Below the pieces are notes generated by a model. The model made no database searches. It was not told where the DNA came from and saw only the letters and a program-made list of their open reading frames with translations. The translations under genes were made by a program, and so were the position numbers. A stretch of DNA of 64,000 nucleotides from Desulfoluna spongiiphila (GTDB lineage: Bacteria; Desulfobacterota; Desulfobacteria; Desulfobacterales; Desulfolunaceae): positions 492,581 to 556,580 of the forward strand of contig NZ_FMUX01000001.1 in the NCBI RefSeq assembly GCF_900101345.1. Direction: 5' to 3'. Position 1 is the stretch's first letter, and every line of letters starts with the position of its first letter. Below, one piece after another: positions 47,459 through 55,599 of this stretch.

Positions 47459-48553
47459 ATGCACCCCCTTTTTGACCCCATGACGATCAACGGCATGACC
47501 CTTTCCAACCGCTTTGTCCGGTCCGCCACCTGGGAAGGGATGGCCGGCCCCGACGGATGCGTCACCCAAAGACTCATCGACTGCATGGCCGCCCTGGCCG
47601 ACGGCGGTGTGGGCCTGATCATCACGGGCCATGCCTTTGTGGAGCTCGAAGGCAAGGCAGGCCCTTTACAGCTCGGCATCCACGACGACGCCTTCCTGCC
47701 CGGGCTCACCAAGATGGTGGAAGCGGTTCACGCCCGGGGCGGGCACATCGTGGCCCAGCTGGCCCATGCCGGCAGGCGCGCCAACACCCAGGAGTCGGGT
47801 CAGCCCCCCCGCATCATCTCCATCACCGGCTCCGAAGAGCCCCCGGTAAAAGAGATGGGCCCCTGCGATTTCAAGGTGGTGGTCACCGCCTTTGCCGAGG
47901 CGGCCCTCAGGGCCAAGGCAGCCGGCTTCGACGGGGTACAGATCCACAGCGCCCACGGCTACCTCCTCAGCCAGTCCCTCTCGCCCCTTGAAAACCGTCG
48001 CAGCGACTGGTACGGCGGCTCCGTGGAGCACCGCATGCGCCTTCTCCTGGAGGTCACCACCGCCATCCGCGACGCCGTGGGCCCCGATTACCCCGTCCTC
48101 ATCAAGCTCAACAGCGCCGATCACGTGAAGGGCGGCTTTACCCTGGACGAAGCCTGTGCCGTGGCCGTTCGCCTGGCCCACGAGGGCATCGACGCCATCG
48201 AGGTGAGCGGCGGCACCCCGGAAAGCGGAGAGCTGTCCCCCATACGACCCCGCATCGACGCCCCTGAAAAGGAAGCCTACTTCCGTGACGCCGGCAAAGC
48301 CATCAAGGAGTCGGTCCATGTGCCCGTGATGCTCGTGGGCGGCATCCGATCCTTTGAGACCGCCGACACCCTCCACAAAGAGGGCCGGGCCGACCTCATC
48401 AGCCTCTCGCGTCCCCTCATCCGGGAACCCAACCTCATCGCCCGATGGGAACAGGGAGATACCGCCCCTGCCACCTGCAACTCCTGCTGCCGGTGCTTTG
48501 TCCCCGCACGCCGGGGCGACGGCATCCGCTGCATGGCAAGGAAAAAAGGATAA
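47459..48553 (+). CDS. Old-Yellow-Enzyme-family NADH:flavin oxidoreductase
   Basis: The 364-residue FMN protein is a single TIM barrel of the OYE family. Seen are PMTINGMTLSNRFVRSATWEG at the N-terminus, AQLAHAGRRA, FDGVQIHSAHGYLLSQSLSPLENRRSDWYGGSVEHR (substrate His-Asn/His pair and FMN contacts), VMLVGGIRSFETA and the phosphate-binding ADLISLSRPLIREPNL. It ends with CNSCCRCFVPARRGDGIRC; no room remains for the C-terminal FAD/NAD domain of 2,4-dienoyl-CoA reductase. The cysteine cluster near the C-terminus is typical of related clostridial and deltaproteobacterial proteins and may bind an Fe-S cluster. The substrate, an activated alkene, is unknown. Confidence 0.88.
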   Translation: MHPLFDPMTINGMTLSNRFVRSATWEGMAGPDGCVTQRLIDCMAALADGGVGLIITGHAFVELEGKAGPLQLGIHDDAFLPGLTKMVEAVHARGGHIVAQLAHAGRRANTQESGQPPRIISITGSEEPPVKEMGPCDFKVVVTAFAEAALRAKAAGFDGVQIHSAHGYLLSQSLSPLENRRSDWYGGSVEHRMRLLLEVTTAIRDAVGPDYPVLIKLNSADHVKGGFTLDEACAVAVRLAHEGIDAIEVSGGTPESGELSPIRPRIDAPEKEAYFRDAGKAIKESVHVPVMLVGGIRSFETADTLHKEGRADLISLSRPLIREPNLIARWEQGDTAPATCNSCCRCFVPARRGDGIRCMARKKG

Positions 48554-48559
48554 ATACAG

Positions 48560-48729
48560 GCCTCCGGCGGCCCTGCCGGGGGCCAAACCTTTGAAAAGTT
48601 TGATAAACAGGTTTAAAAACCAGATTCAGTTTAATCTGAATCAATGGCGAATGTGATTTTCCCTGAGGAATGAAGGGGAAAACGCATTCGCAACGTGCTT
48701 TCAAGGTGGCTCACCTTGCCGCCGGAGGC
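48560..48729 (+). repeat. Dispersed ~170-bp inverted-repeat element, type A, copy 4
   Basis: A 170-bp copy with perfect ends, GCCTCCGGCGG (48560-48570) and CCGCCGGAGGC (48719-48729), in the same orientation as copy 1. It starts 7 bases after the OYE-like stop codon and ends 35 bases before the end of the convergent kinase gene. The core hairpin GCGAATGTGATTTTCCC / GGGGAAAACGCATTCGC is kept. Confidence 0.9.
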
Positions 48730-48763
48730 ATAGCTTTTGCGTTGCGCCCGCTGCGCATCGGGC

Positions 48764-51394
48764 TTAACCCGACTTGGAGGGTTTCCACGTGTCATCGTCG
48801 GCATCCAGCTCCTGCCGCACGGCTGTGAGCAGGGTGTGCATCTCCACGGGTTTCATCAAAAACGTTCGAACACCGATGGTTTCAGCTGCCTGGCGGGCCA
48901 TGCGGTCGTTGTAGCCGGTGCAGAGGATCACCGGGATGCCGGGGGTCATGGCCTTGATCTCCCGGGTCAGGGCCATGCCCGTCATGCCCGGCATGGTCAT
49001 GTCGCTCACCACGATATCGTAGTTTCCGACACTGGACCGGTAGTGGGACAGGGCCTTTTTGCTCTCGGTAAACACCGTGACCCGGTATCCGGCCCGCCGC
49101 AGCATTCGCTTCAACAAAAAGGCGAGTTCCTCGTCATCGTCCACCACCAGAACCGTCTCGCGTCCCCTGGGAAGTGCCCCGGTCGTCACCGGCTCAGGCA
49201 CCACCTCCTCCCCTTCCACCTCGGGAAACCACAGGGTAAAGGTGCTGCCCATCCCGGGCTCGCTCTCCACGGTGATGGTGCCCCCGCACTCCCGGACAAT
49301 CCCGTGGACGACAGAGAGCCCCAGGCCGGTGCCCTTGCCCTCCCCTTTGGTCGTAAAATAGGGGTCAAAGATCCTGTCGCGGCTGGCGGCATCCATGCCC
49401 ACCCCCGTGTCCCGCACCCGGAGTCTCAGGCAGGCCCCCACCGGGTCCCCCGGAAACGACGTCTCCCCCTCGTCCATGGCCACCGCTTCCAGGGCCACCT
49501 CAAGGGTCCCGCCGCCCTGCCCCTCCATGGCGTGGTAGGCGTTGGTCCCCAGGTTCATGATGACCTGGTGCACATGGGTGGGATCCCCGAAGATCATGCG
49601 GCCCTTGGCATGGAGTGTCTCTCGGATCAGGATGGTACTGGGCAGGGTGGATCGAAGCAGGGTCATGGCTTCCTCTACCACGGCCTGGGCATGGACCGGC
49701 TGCAGCTCGGACTGATGGCGCCTCGAAAGGGTCAAAATCCTGCGAACCAGGTCCCGTGCCCGCTGGGACGCCTTGAGGATCCCTGTCATGTTCTCCGCCT
49801 CCCGGCTCTCCGCCGGCAGGGAGAGCTGGGTCATCTCCGCGTACCCGATGATGGGGGAAAGAATGTTGTTGAAATCGTGGGCGATGCCCCCCGCAAGGGT
49901 CCCTAAGGCCTCCATCTTCTGGGAGTGCCGGAGCTGCGCCCTGAGCTGCTCCTTCTCCTCTTCGGCCTGAAAAAGGCGGGAGATGTCGATAAAGCTGTCC
50001 ACAATGCCCAGAAACCGCCCGTTTTTGTCCGTAAGCGGGTTCACGGCCACCATGCAGGGGATGCCCTCGCGACTCGCCGTGGAAAAAAGGCTCTCGCTGC
50101 GTTTGGGGACAATTCCGGAGAGGGCCTGGGTCAGGGGGCAGTCCTCGGTGCGGCACATGTCGCTGCGAATCACCTCGTAGCAGTGCTTGCCCACCATCAG
50201 GGAGGCATCCACCCCGAAAAGTTCGCTGAAGGTGCTGTTCATCCGCAGCAGGCGAAACCGCCTGTCGATGATCAGCATGGGGATAGAGGCGTTGAACACC
50301 TGGGTCAGCTCAAGGTTGGCGCGGGCCACCCGCTGGCGTGCCCCTTCCAGCTCTGCGGCCTGGGCCCGAAGGGACTCTTCCGCCCTGCGGCCCACCCGGG
50401 TGGCCCGGTCCACCGCGTGCCGAAGGCTCCGGTTCCAGATAAAAAAACCACCGAGGACGGCCATCAGAAGCGACACCATCAAAACGATGGCATAGGCCCG
50501 GAAAGCAGGATCCCTGTAGACGGGGCGGGTTTTCAGATAGAGCCACTTCTTGAAGATCTCCCGCTTCTCCTCCGGCGAGATCAGCGTCAGGCCGCGGTTC
50601 ATAATCTCCACCAGCATGGGCTGAGCCCTTGAGATGCCCATGCAGATCTCGTAGCTGTAGTGGGTGTACCCCGAGCTCTGGAGCCGGTTCAGCCCGTGCC
50701 TCTCCATAAGGTAGGCGATGGAGGCCACATCGGCCACCATGCCGTCGGCCTCCCGGCGGTCGACCCTGTTGAGACCGTCCAGGGTAAAATCCACGGGGAC
50801 CAGTTCAATGCCCGGGTACTTTTTGGACAGGATCTCATAATCCGCGCTCCCCCTCAACACACACACCCGCTTGCCCACCATGTCCTCAAGGCTCAGGACT
50901 CCCGGCGTTTCAGGGCCCGTCACAATGGTGGTGGGCACCTGGAAATAGGTGCGTGTAAAGTGAAGGCGCACCTCCCGCTCAGGGAGCCGTGCCATGGTGG
51001 GGATCACATCCACCTCCCCCCGGTACCCGGCCTGGAGGATGTCGGCCCAGGTGTCGTAATGCGCCCGTTTGAACTTAAAGCCCAGTTTTTTCTCGATAAG
51101 AGAGATGTATTCAGGGGTGATGCCTTGCACCAGCCCCTCGTCGCTGAAAAAAGAGGCCGGTGGCCAGTCCGGCTCAAAGGCCAGGGAGAGTTTCCCTTTG
51201 CGGGCATCGAGCCATTTGCGCTGCGCGGCGGTGAGGGGATCCGACGCCGAAGGGGCCGCAGCGAAGGCCGAAAGGGAAAAAAGAAGGCAAAGCACGCCCG
51301 GAACAAGGCACAGGTAACAAAGGGCATACCAGCGTGCAGCCCCCACACATGGTGACCACTGCCGGCGCATCGTTGATGATGAGAAATTGATCAT
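48764..51394 (-). CDS. Hybrid sensor kinase with SBP_bac_3 sensor and PAS domain
   Basis: An 876-residue membrane kinase. After a signal (LCLVPGVLCLLFSLSAFAAA) comes a type 3 solute-binding-protein sensor (KLSLAFEPDWPPASFFSDEG to EEKREIFKKWL, about residues 60-290), a membrane helix near 305-325, and a PAS domain (FNASIPMLIIDRRFRLLRMNSTF) with Cys-rich loop CYEVIRSDMCRTEDCPL. HisKA follows with phospho-His in GGIAHDFNNILSPIIGYAEM, then HATPase (DTGVGMD, GKGTGLGLSVV) and a C-terminal receiver (VVDDDEEL, Asp in VVSDMTMPG). It resembles EvgS/BvgS-like sensors. The ligand may be an amino acid or amine, and no output regulator is adjacent. Confidence 0.9.
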   Translation of the reverse strand: MINFSSSTMRRQWSPCVGAARWYALCYLCLVPGVLCLLFSLSAFAAAPSASDPLTAAQRKWLDARKGKLSLAFEPDWPPASFFSDEGLVQGITPEYISLIEKKLGFKFKRAHYDTWADILQAGYRGEVDVIPTMARLPEREVRLHFTRTYFQVPTTIVTGPETPGVLSLEDMVGKRVCVLRGSADYEILSKKYPGIELVPVDFTLDGLNRVDRREADGMVADVASIAYLMERHGLNRLQSSGYTHYSYEICMGISRAQPMLVEIMNRGLTLISPEEKREIFKKWLYLKTRPVYRDPAFRAYAIVLMVSLLMAVLGGFFIWNRSLRHAVDRATRVGRRAEESLRAQAAELEGARQRVARANLELTQVFNASIPMLIIDRRFRLLRMNSTFSELFGVDASLMVGKHCYEVIRSDMCRTEDCPLTQALSGIVPKRSESLFSTASREGIPCMVAVNPLTDKNGRFLGIVDSFIDISRLFQAEEEKEQLRAQLRHSQKMEALGTLAGGIAHDFNNILSPIIGYAEMTQLSLPAESREAENMTGILKASQRARDLVRRILTLSRRHQSELQPVHAQAVVEEAMTLLRSTLPSTILIRETLHAKGRMIFGDPTHVHQVIMNLGTNAYHAMEGQGGGTLEVALEAVAMDEGETSFPGDPVGACLRLRVRDTGVGMDAASRDRIFDPYFTTKGEGKGTGLGLSVVHGIVRECGGTITVESEPGMGSTFTLWFPEVEGEEVVPEPVTTGALPRGRETVLVVDDDEELAFLLKRMLRRAGYRVTVFTESKKALSHYRSSVGNYDIVVSDMTMPGMTGMALTREIKAMTPGIPVILCTGYNDRMARQAAETIGVRTFLMKPVEMHTLLTAVRQELDADDDTWKPSKSG

Positions 51395-51780
51395 TCACAT
51401 TTCCCCTGCGTGTTTCGTAAAAGCACCGCAAGCCCCCCATGGGTCGGGCGGGGCTCACGCACCCATCTGTGGCGCGATCCCAAAGCCCATGGAGCGATGG
51501 GCAATCCCAATGTATTTCAGGCTGATACGAAACAACGAGAGGCGGCCCACATGATGCAACCGTGTGAAATGTTTCCCCCGAACCCTGACGTCCCCACCAA
51601 GCCTTTCCTTACAGTACTTTTCGTCACAGTTGACAAAACCTTTATTCTCAGGTGACGAAAAAACCACCTTTCCCGTACCACTAAAGGATGTCGCGAATAG
51701 GGCCACAGCTCAAATGCCGTGCATGGCAAGGTCTTGAGCCGCCACCATATGTTTTATAAAATCGCCCCGTCGCGATGCCC
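51395..51780. other. Intergenic region with a perfect 10-bp inverted repeat
   Basis: No gene is supported in these 386 bases between two minus-strand genes. At 51618-51661 TTTTCGTCAC and GTGACGAAAA are exact complements separated by 24 bases; this could be an operator or a weak hairpin at the end of the LysR transcript. The rest is featureless to me. Confidence 0.45.
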
Positions 51781-52692
51781 TCACCGCGATTCGCCGGGCA
51801 CGGGTTGGAGAAGCGTTCGCCGGGCGCCTTCCACCAGCTGCCGGGAAAAGCGTTCCAAAAGCGCGGACTTCACATTCCAGGCATGCCAGTACAAGGGAAC
51901 CAGAATCTCCATGCCCGGGGCCACATCCGTGAGCGCCCCCGTGGCAAGCAGGGGCGATGCCTGCTGCATGGGCACAAGGCCGTAGCCCATCCCCTGCACA
52001 ATGGTGATCACAACGCTTGCTGAGGATGGGATGAAATGCCGGGGAAAGGCCCCGGGGGGATCCGTAAGCCAGGTCCTCAAAAACCGCTCATGGAGTTCAT
52101 CCTTCCGGTTGAAAAGCACTGCAGGGGCCCGTACCGCAGACTCGGCCCCGAACCCGCCGGAAAACCAGCGTTCTGCAAAGGCAGGGGAGGCCACCATGCG
52201 GTAGGCCATGGCGCCCAGGTACGCCACCCTGCACCCCTGTACGGGCTCCGGGCTGGAGGTGATACACCCCACCGTCTCCCCGCTCTTCAGAAACCGCAGG
52301 GTCTCGTCCTGATCATCCACGCAGAAATCAAGGAGGAGCCGCTCTTCCCGGAGAAACGCCGCCAAGCCGGGAAGAAGCCAGGTCTCCAGGCTGTCGGCGT
52401 TGACCCCCACGGCCAGGGTGTGGAACCCCTCATCCGCGGAAGGGGCAAGGGTCCCGGCCAGGTCTGTTTCCAGGTGGGCCACCTTGAAGTAGTGGGCCAG
52501 AAAGATCTCCCCGGCCCGTGTGGGGGACGGAGGAGCCGTCCGGCTCAAGAGCACCTGGCCTGCCTGCTCCTCCAGCAATTTCACCCGCTGGGACACGGCG
52601 GACTGGGAGATGTTGAGCACCCTGGCCGCCTTCTCAAAGCCCCCTTCCAGCACCACCCGGGCCATGGCCTCTATCAGTTTGTAATCGTGCAT
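51781..52692 (-). CDS. LysR-family regulator, ArgP/LysG-like
   Basis: The 303-residue protein has an N-terminal winged helix (EKAARVLNISQSAVSQRVKLLEEQ, residues about 22-45) and a C-terminal effector domain (LAVGVNADSLETWLLPGLAAFL, LDFCVDDQDETLRFLKSGE, GYGLVPMQQ). The length and the effector opening match ArgP/LysG, which respond to arginine or lysine and control an exporter. The divergent neighbour is exactly such a LysE/ArgO exporter. I chose the ATG at 52692 over an upstream start because the family begins MxDYKLIEAMA. The 240-base divergent gap contains an AT-rich promoter-like stretch (TTATGATGTATATATATAATTAATTT). Confidence 0.88.
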   Translation of the reverse strand: MHDYKLIEAMARVVLEGGFEKAARVLNISQSAVSQRVKLLEEQAGQVLLSRTAPPSPTRAGEIFLAHYFKVAHLETDLAGTLAPSADEGFHTLAVGVNADSLETWLLPGLAAFLREERLLLDFCVDDQDETLRFLKSGETVGCITSSPEPVQGCRVAYLGAMAYRMVASPAFAERWFSGGFGAESAVRAPAVLFNRKDELHERFLRTWLTDPPGAFPRHFIPSSASVVITIVQGMGYGLVPMQQASPLLATGALTDVAPGMEILVPLYWHAWNVKSALLERFSRQLVEGARRTLLQPVPGESR

Positions 52693-52932
52693 GGAATCCT
52701 CCGAGTTCCTTAAGGACCACCTGCCCTCCCGGCCCACAGCGGTGGATCGAGGCCTCCGAGGCATTAAATTTACTTATGATGTATATATATAATTAATTTT
52801 ACTTTTACAATCGGATCCCACTACATAGTGGTGACGCCATGGGGGCGGGCGCCGCCCACCCTGTGGCGCACCGACATCTTTGCCTGCAGCTTTCAGGCTG
52901 CACTGACTTTCATACACGACGGACACGACACC
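52693..52932. promoter_or_regulatory. Divergent control region, LysR regulator and amino-acid exporter
   Basis: A 240-base intergenic stretch between the divergent regulator and exporter genes. Around 52770-52805 it is strikingly AT-rich (TATGATGTATATATATAATT), whereas flanks are GC-rich. LysR-type T-N11-A sites are too loose to place with confidence. No gene is present. Confidence 0.5.
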
Positions 52933-53541
52933 ATGCTCTTTCCATTTTTAAAAGGCTTCGGCACCAGCGCGGGGCTCATCATCGCCATCGGCGCCCAGAA
53001 TGCCTTTGTACTCAGCCAGGGGGTCAGGCGAAACCACCACCTGGTCATCCCCCTCATCTGCAGTTTCTTTGACGCCCTTTTGATCACCGTGGGAATCCTC
53101 GGAGTGGGCACGGCCGTGGCCTCCCACCCCCTGCTCACACGAATCGCCGCCTGGGGAGGCGCCGCCTTTCTCTTCTGGTACGGAGCCTGTGCTTTTCGAT
53201 CAGCCCTTCGGGGGGGAAACCTGGAAACGGAGGACGCGGGGCGCACCCCCCTTAAAACGGCGATACTGGCCACCCTGGCCGTCACCCTGCTCAACCCCCA
53301 CGTCTATCTGGACACCCTGGTCCTCATGGGAGGAATCAGCGGCCAGTACCCCCTGGAGCAGCGCCCCTGGTTCGGCCTGGGAGCGGCCACGGCCTCCTTT
53401 GCCTGGTTCTTTCTCCTGAGCCTGGGCGGAAACCTGCTGGCCCCTTTCTTCAAAAAACAGGCGGCCTGGCGCATTCTGGACTCCCTGGTGGGCCTTATCA
53501 TGTGGGGCATCGCATTTTCCCTGCTCATCAATATGGCCTAA
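52933..53541 (+). CDS. LysE/ArgO-family amino-acid exporter
   Basis: The 202-residue membrane protein has about six hydrophobic helices. The N-terminal FGTSAGLIIAIGAQNAFVLSQGVRRNH is the family signature and ATLAVTLLNPHVYLDTLVLMGGIS is the second conserved block with the Asn-Pro-His-x-Tyr-x-Asp motif of the LysE/ArgO group. It would export basic amino acids, arginine or lysine, in exchange for protons. The divergent LysR regulator next to it resembles ArgP/LysG, which supports the function. An arginine kinase is encoded 44 kb away; any link is speculative. Confidence 0.88.
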   Translation: MLFPFLKGFGTSAGLIIAIGAQNAFVLSQGVRRNHHLVIPLICSFFDALLITVGILGVGTAVASHPLLTRIAAWGGAAFLFWYGACAFRSALRGGNLETEDAGRTPLKTAILATLAVTLLNPHVYLDTLVLMGGISGQYPLEQRPWFGLGAATASFAWFFLLSLGGNLLAPFFKKQAAWRILDSLVGLIMWGIAFSLLINMA

Positions 53542-53611
53542 CGCCCCGTCAAGATTGACATCCACGGTGAGATCGTTCAAGGTACACCTATCGGACACCG
53601 CTCAACCCAAC

Positions 53612-53644
53612 GGCACCGCCGGCCGACTGCCCTCGGCCGGTGCC
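53612..53644. terminator. GC-rich hairpin after the LysE-type exporter
   Basis: Two nested perfect pairs: GGCACC (53612-53617) with GGTGCC (53639-53644), and GGCCGA (53621-53626) with TCGGCC (53633-53638). It lies 70 bases after the exporter stop and 60 before the next gene. There is no T run, so it may be a weak terminator or an mRNA stabiliser. Confidence 0.55.
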
Positions 53645-53703
53645 ACCCGGGCGGTGCCCCAGGCAACACCGTATTAACCCCAGTCATACGTGGAGTCTGT
53701 CTC

Positions 53704-55191
53704 ATGGGTCAACACAGGAAGTCACGGTCCGACTCGCTGTTCGATGTCACCCGCATCAACTTTCTCAGCGTCCTGGACCAGCTTGACGAAGGCATTATCA
53801 TCACCGATCATCAAGGGGTCATCGTTTACTACAACGACACCCAGGCCCAGATCGACGGGACCACCCCCGAGGAAATCATCGGCAAGCATGTCACCGAGGT
53901 CTACGAGCTTTCCGACGAAACCAGCATGATTGCCAAGTGCATGGAAAAAAAGCGTGCCATCCGGAACCGCACCTTTTTTTACCGCACCCGAAAAGGCAAG
54001 GTAGCCCACACCATTCACTCCATCTTCCCCCTCCTTGAAGGCACCCGGGTCACCGGGGCCATCTGCTTTGTCAAAGACTACAACATCCTCCAGAAAAGCA
54101 CCCCCATGATCGCCGTGCCCAGTTTCAACAAAAACCAGGGAAACGGCACCCGCTACACCTTCGGTGACATCATCGGAGACAGCTACGACCTCCAGCGGGC
54201 CATGGTCACCGCCCGGGAGGCGGCCTCCTCGTCCTCGCCCATCATGCTCATCGGTGAAACCGGCACGGGCAAAGAGCTCTTTGCCCAGTCCATCCACAAC
54301 CACAGCGCCCGAAAAAACAAAGCCTACACCGCCCTCAACTGCGCGGCCATTCCCGAAAACCTTCTGGAAGGGGTCCTCTTCGGCACCGTCAAGGGAGCCT
54401 TCACCGGGGCCCTGGACAAACCGGGCCTTCTGGAGATGGGCAACGGGGGCACCCTTTTTCTCGACGAACTCCTGGCCATGCCCACCACCCTGCAGGCCAA
54501 GCTCTTAAGGGTCCTGCAGGAGAAAAAGTTCCGGCGCATCGGCTCCCACAAAGAGGTGGAGGTGGAGCTCAAGGTGATCAGCGCCATGAACGGCTCCCCA
54601 AGGGAGGCCGTAAAAAACGGCCAGCTTCGCACCGACCTCTTCTATCGCCTCGGTGTGGTCATCGTGCAGATCCCCCCCCTTCGTAACCGGCTCGATGACC
54701 TGGAGAACCTCATCAGCCATTTCATCCTCACCCTCAACCACGCCTTCGGCACCCACGTAAAAGGAGTCTCCCCCAGGGTCTTAGACCTCTTTAAAGGGTA
54801 CCGCTGGCCCGGCAACGTCCGGGAGCTGGAGCACCTCATTGAAGGGGCCATGAACAGCGCGGGCCAGAACAAAATCATCGGCCTCCGGCACTTCACCTCC
54901 GCCTTTGAGACCTTAAATGTCCTGGGAAACGACGAGGGCGCCTGGGAATCGACGAATGCGGGATCCTTTCACCGGCTCACGCCGGCCGCCTTACCCCTCT
55001 CCACCACCAGCAATTTATCGGAATCCCAGAAAGCAACCGAGCGGCAGACCATCGCCCACGCCCTGACCGACGCCTTCGGCAATGTCTCCAGGGCGTCGAA
55101 GATCCTGGGCATCTCCCGACAGCTCCTTCACTACAAGATGAAAAAACACAAGCTCAACCGCAAGGCCTTTTCAGACCCACCCGCCCCGTGA
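53704..55191 (+). CDS. PAS-domain sigma-54 activator of the betaine operon
   Basis: The 495-residue enhancer-binding protein has an N-terminal PAS domain (residues about 18-130, LDQLDEGIIITDHQGVIVYYND), an AAA+ domain with Walker A GETGTGKE, a canonical GAFTGA loop, Walker B FLDELLAMP (instead of the usual FLDEIGELP) and a C-terminal Fis-type helix-turn-helix (FGNVSRASKILGISRQLLHYKMKKH). It probably activates the -24/-12 promoter 300 bases downstream that drives the BCCT/methyltransferase operon. The PAS domain is paralogous to the truncated protein starting at 63695; both contain the RTRxGxV/A stretch. The ligand is unknown. Confidence 0.92.
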   Translation: MGQHRKSRSDSLFDVTRINFLSVLDQLDEGIIITDHQGVIVYYNDTQAQIDGTTPEEIIGKHVTEVYELSDETSMIAKCMEKKRAIRNRTFFYRTRKGKVAHTIHSIFPLLEGTRVTGAICFVKDYNILQKSTPMIAVPSFNKNQGNGTRYTFGDIIGDSYDLQRAMVTAREAASSSSPIMLIGETGTGKELFAQSIHNHSARKNKAYTALNCAAIPENLLEGVLFGTVKGAFTGALDKPGLLEMGNGGTLFLDELLAMPTTLQAKLLRVLQEKKFRRIGSHKEVEVELKVISAMNGSPREAVKNGQLRTDLFYRLGVVIVQIPPLRNRLDDLENLISHFILTLNHAFGTHVKGVSPRVLDLFKGYRWPGNVRELEHLIEGAMNSAGQNKIIGLRHFTSAFETLNVLGNDEGAWESTNAGSFHRLTPAALPLSTTSNLSESQKATERQTIAHALTDAFGNVSRASKILGISRQLLHYKMKKHKLNRKAFSDPPAP

Positions 55192-55278
55192 CAGAGGCGT
55201 GCAAGCCGCCGTTTCAAAATTCAGTCAAACTGCCCTTTCCGGCAACACCTTCCGACAACACAAGTCAAGAGCGTTACC

Positions 55279-55317
55279 TCACCTTATCCCGGGCATATAC
55301 CCCCCAGGGTAAGGTGA
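55279..55317. promoter_or_regulatory. Candidate activator-binding inverted repeat upstream of the sigma-54 promoter
   Basis: TCACCTTATCCC (55279-55290) and GGGTAAGGTGA (55307-55317) pair along 11 bases with one bulge; TCACCTTA/TAAGGTGA is exact. It lies about 180 bases upstream of the -24 box, the usual distance for an enhancer-binding-protein site. Its position directly after the activator gene supports this reading. Confidence 0.6.
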
Positions 55318-55494
55318 AAATTATTTTGCTAAATTAGAAAGTTTTTTTGACAAAACCGAAAAAGTGAAAAAATCCTTTCACCCCACCTGCCTCTTCCCCC
55401 GCCCCTTGACGCCAAACAGCGTTCAGCACCATCCACCGCAATCACGCACGTTCTCACGTTTTAACCCTTGGATGTTACGGCAAAGATCCCTTTC

Positions 55495-55510
55495 TGGCAC
55501 ATCATTTGCT
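55495..55510 (+). promoter_or_regulatory. Sigma-54 (-24/-12) promoter of the betaine operon
   Basis: TGGCACATCATTTGCT matches the sigma-54 consensus TGGCAC-N5-TTGCW at every fixed position. It lies 90 bases before the first BCCT gene in the intergenic region following a sigma-54 activator gene. Transcription would start about 12 bases downstream, near 55521. Confidence 0.9.
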
Positions 55511-55599
55511 CTTTAACTCGGCAATGAGGTTTCCAATCCGTCCCGGGCCACCGACCCCCGGGCACGAATGCAACATCATGTTTAATAAAGGGGTTACAC

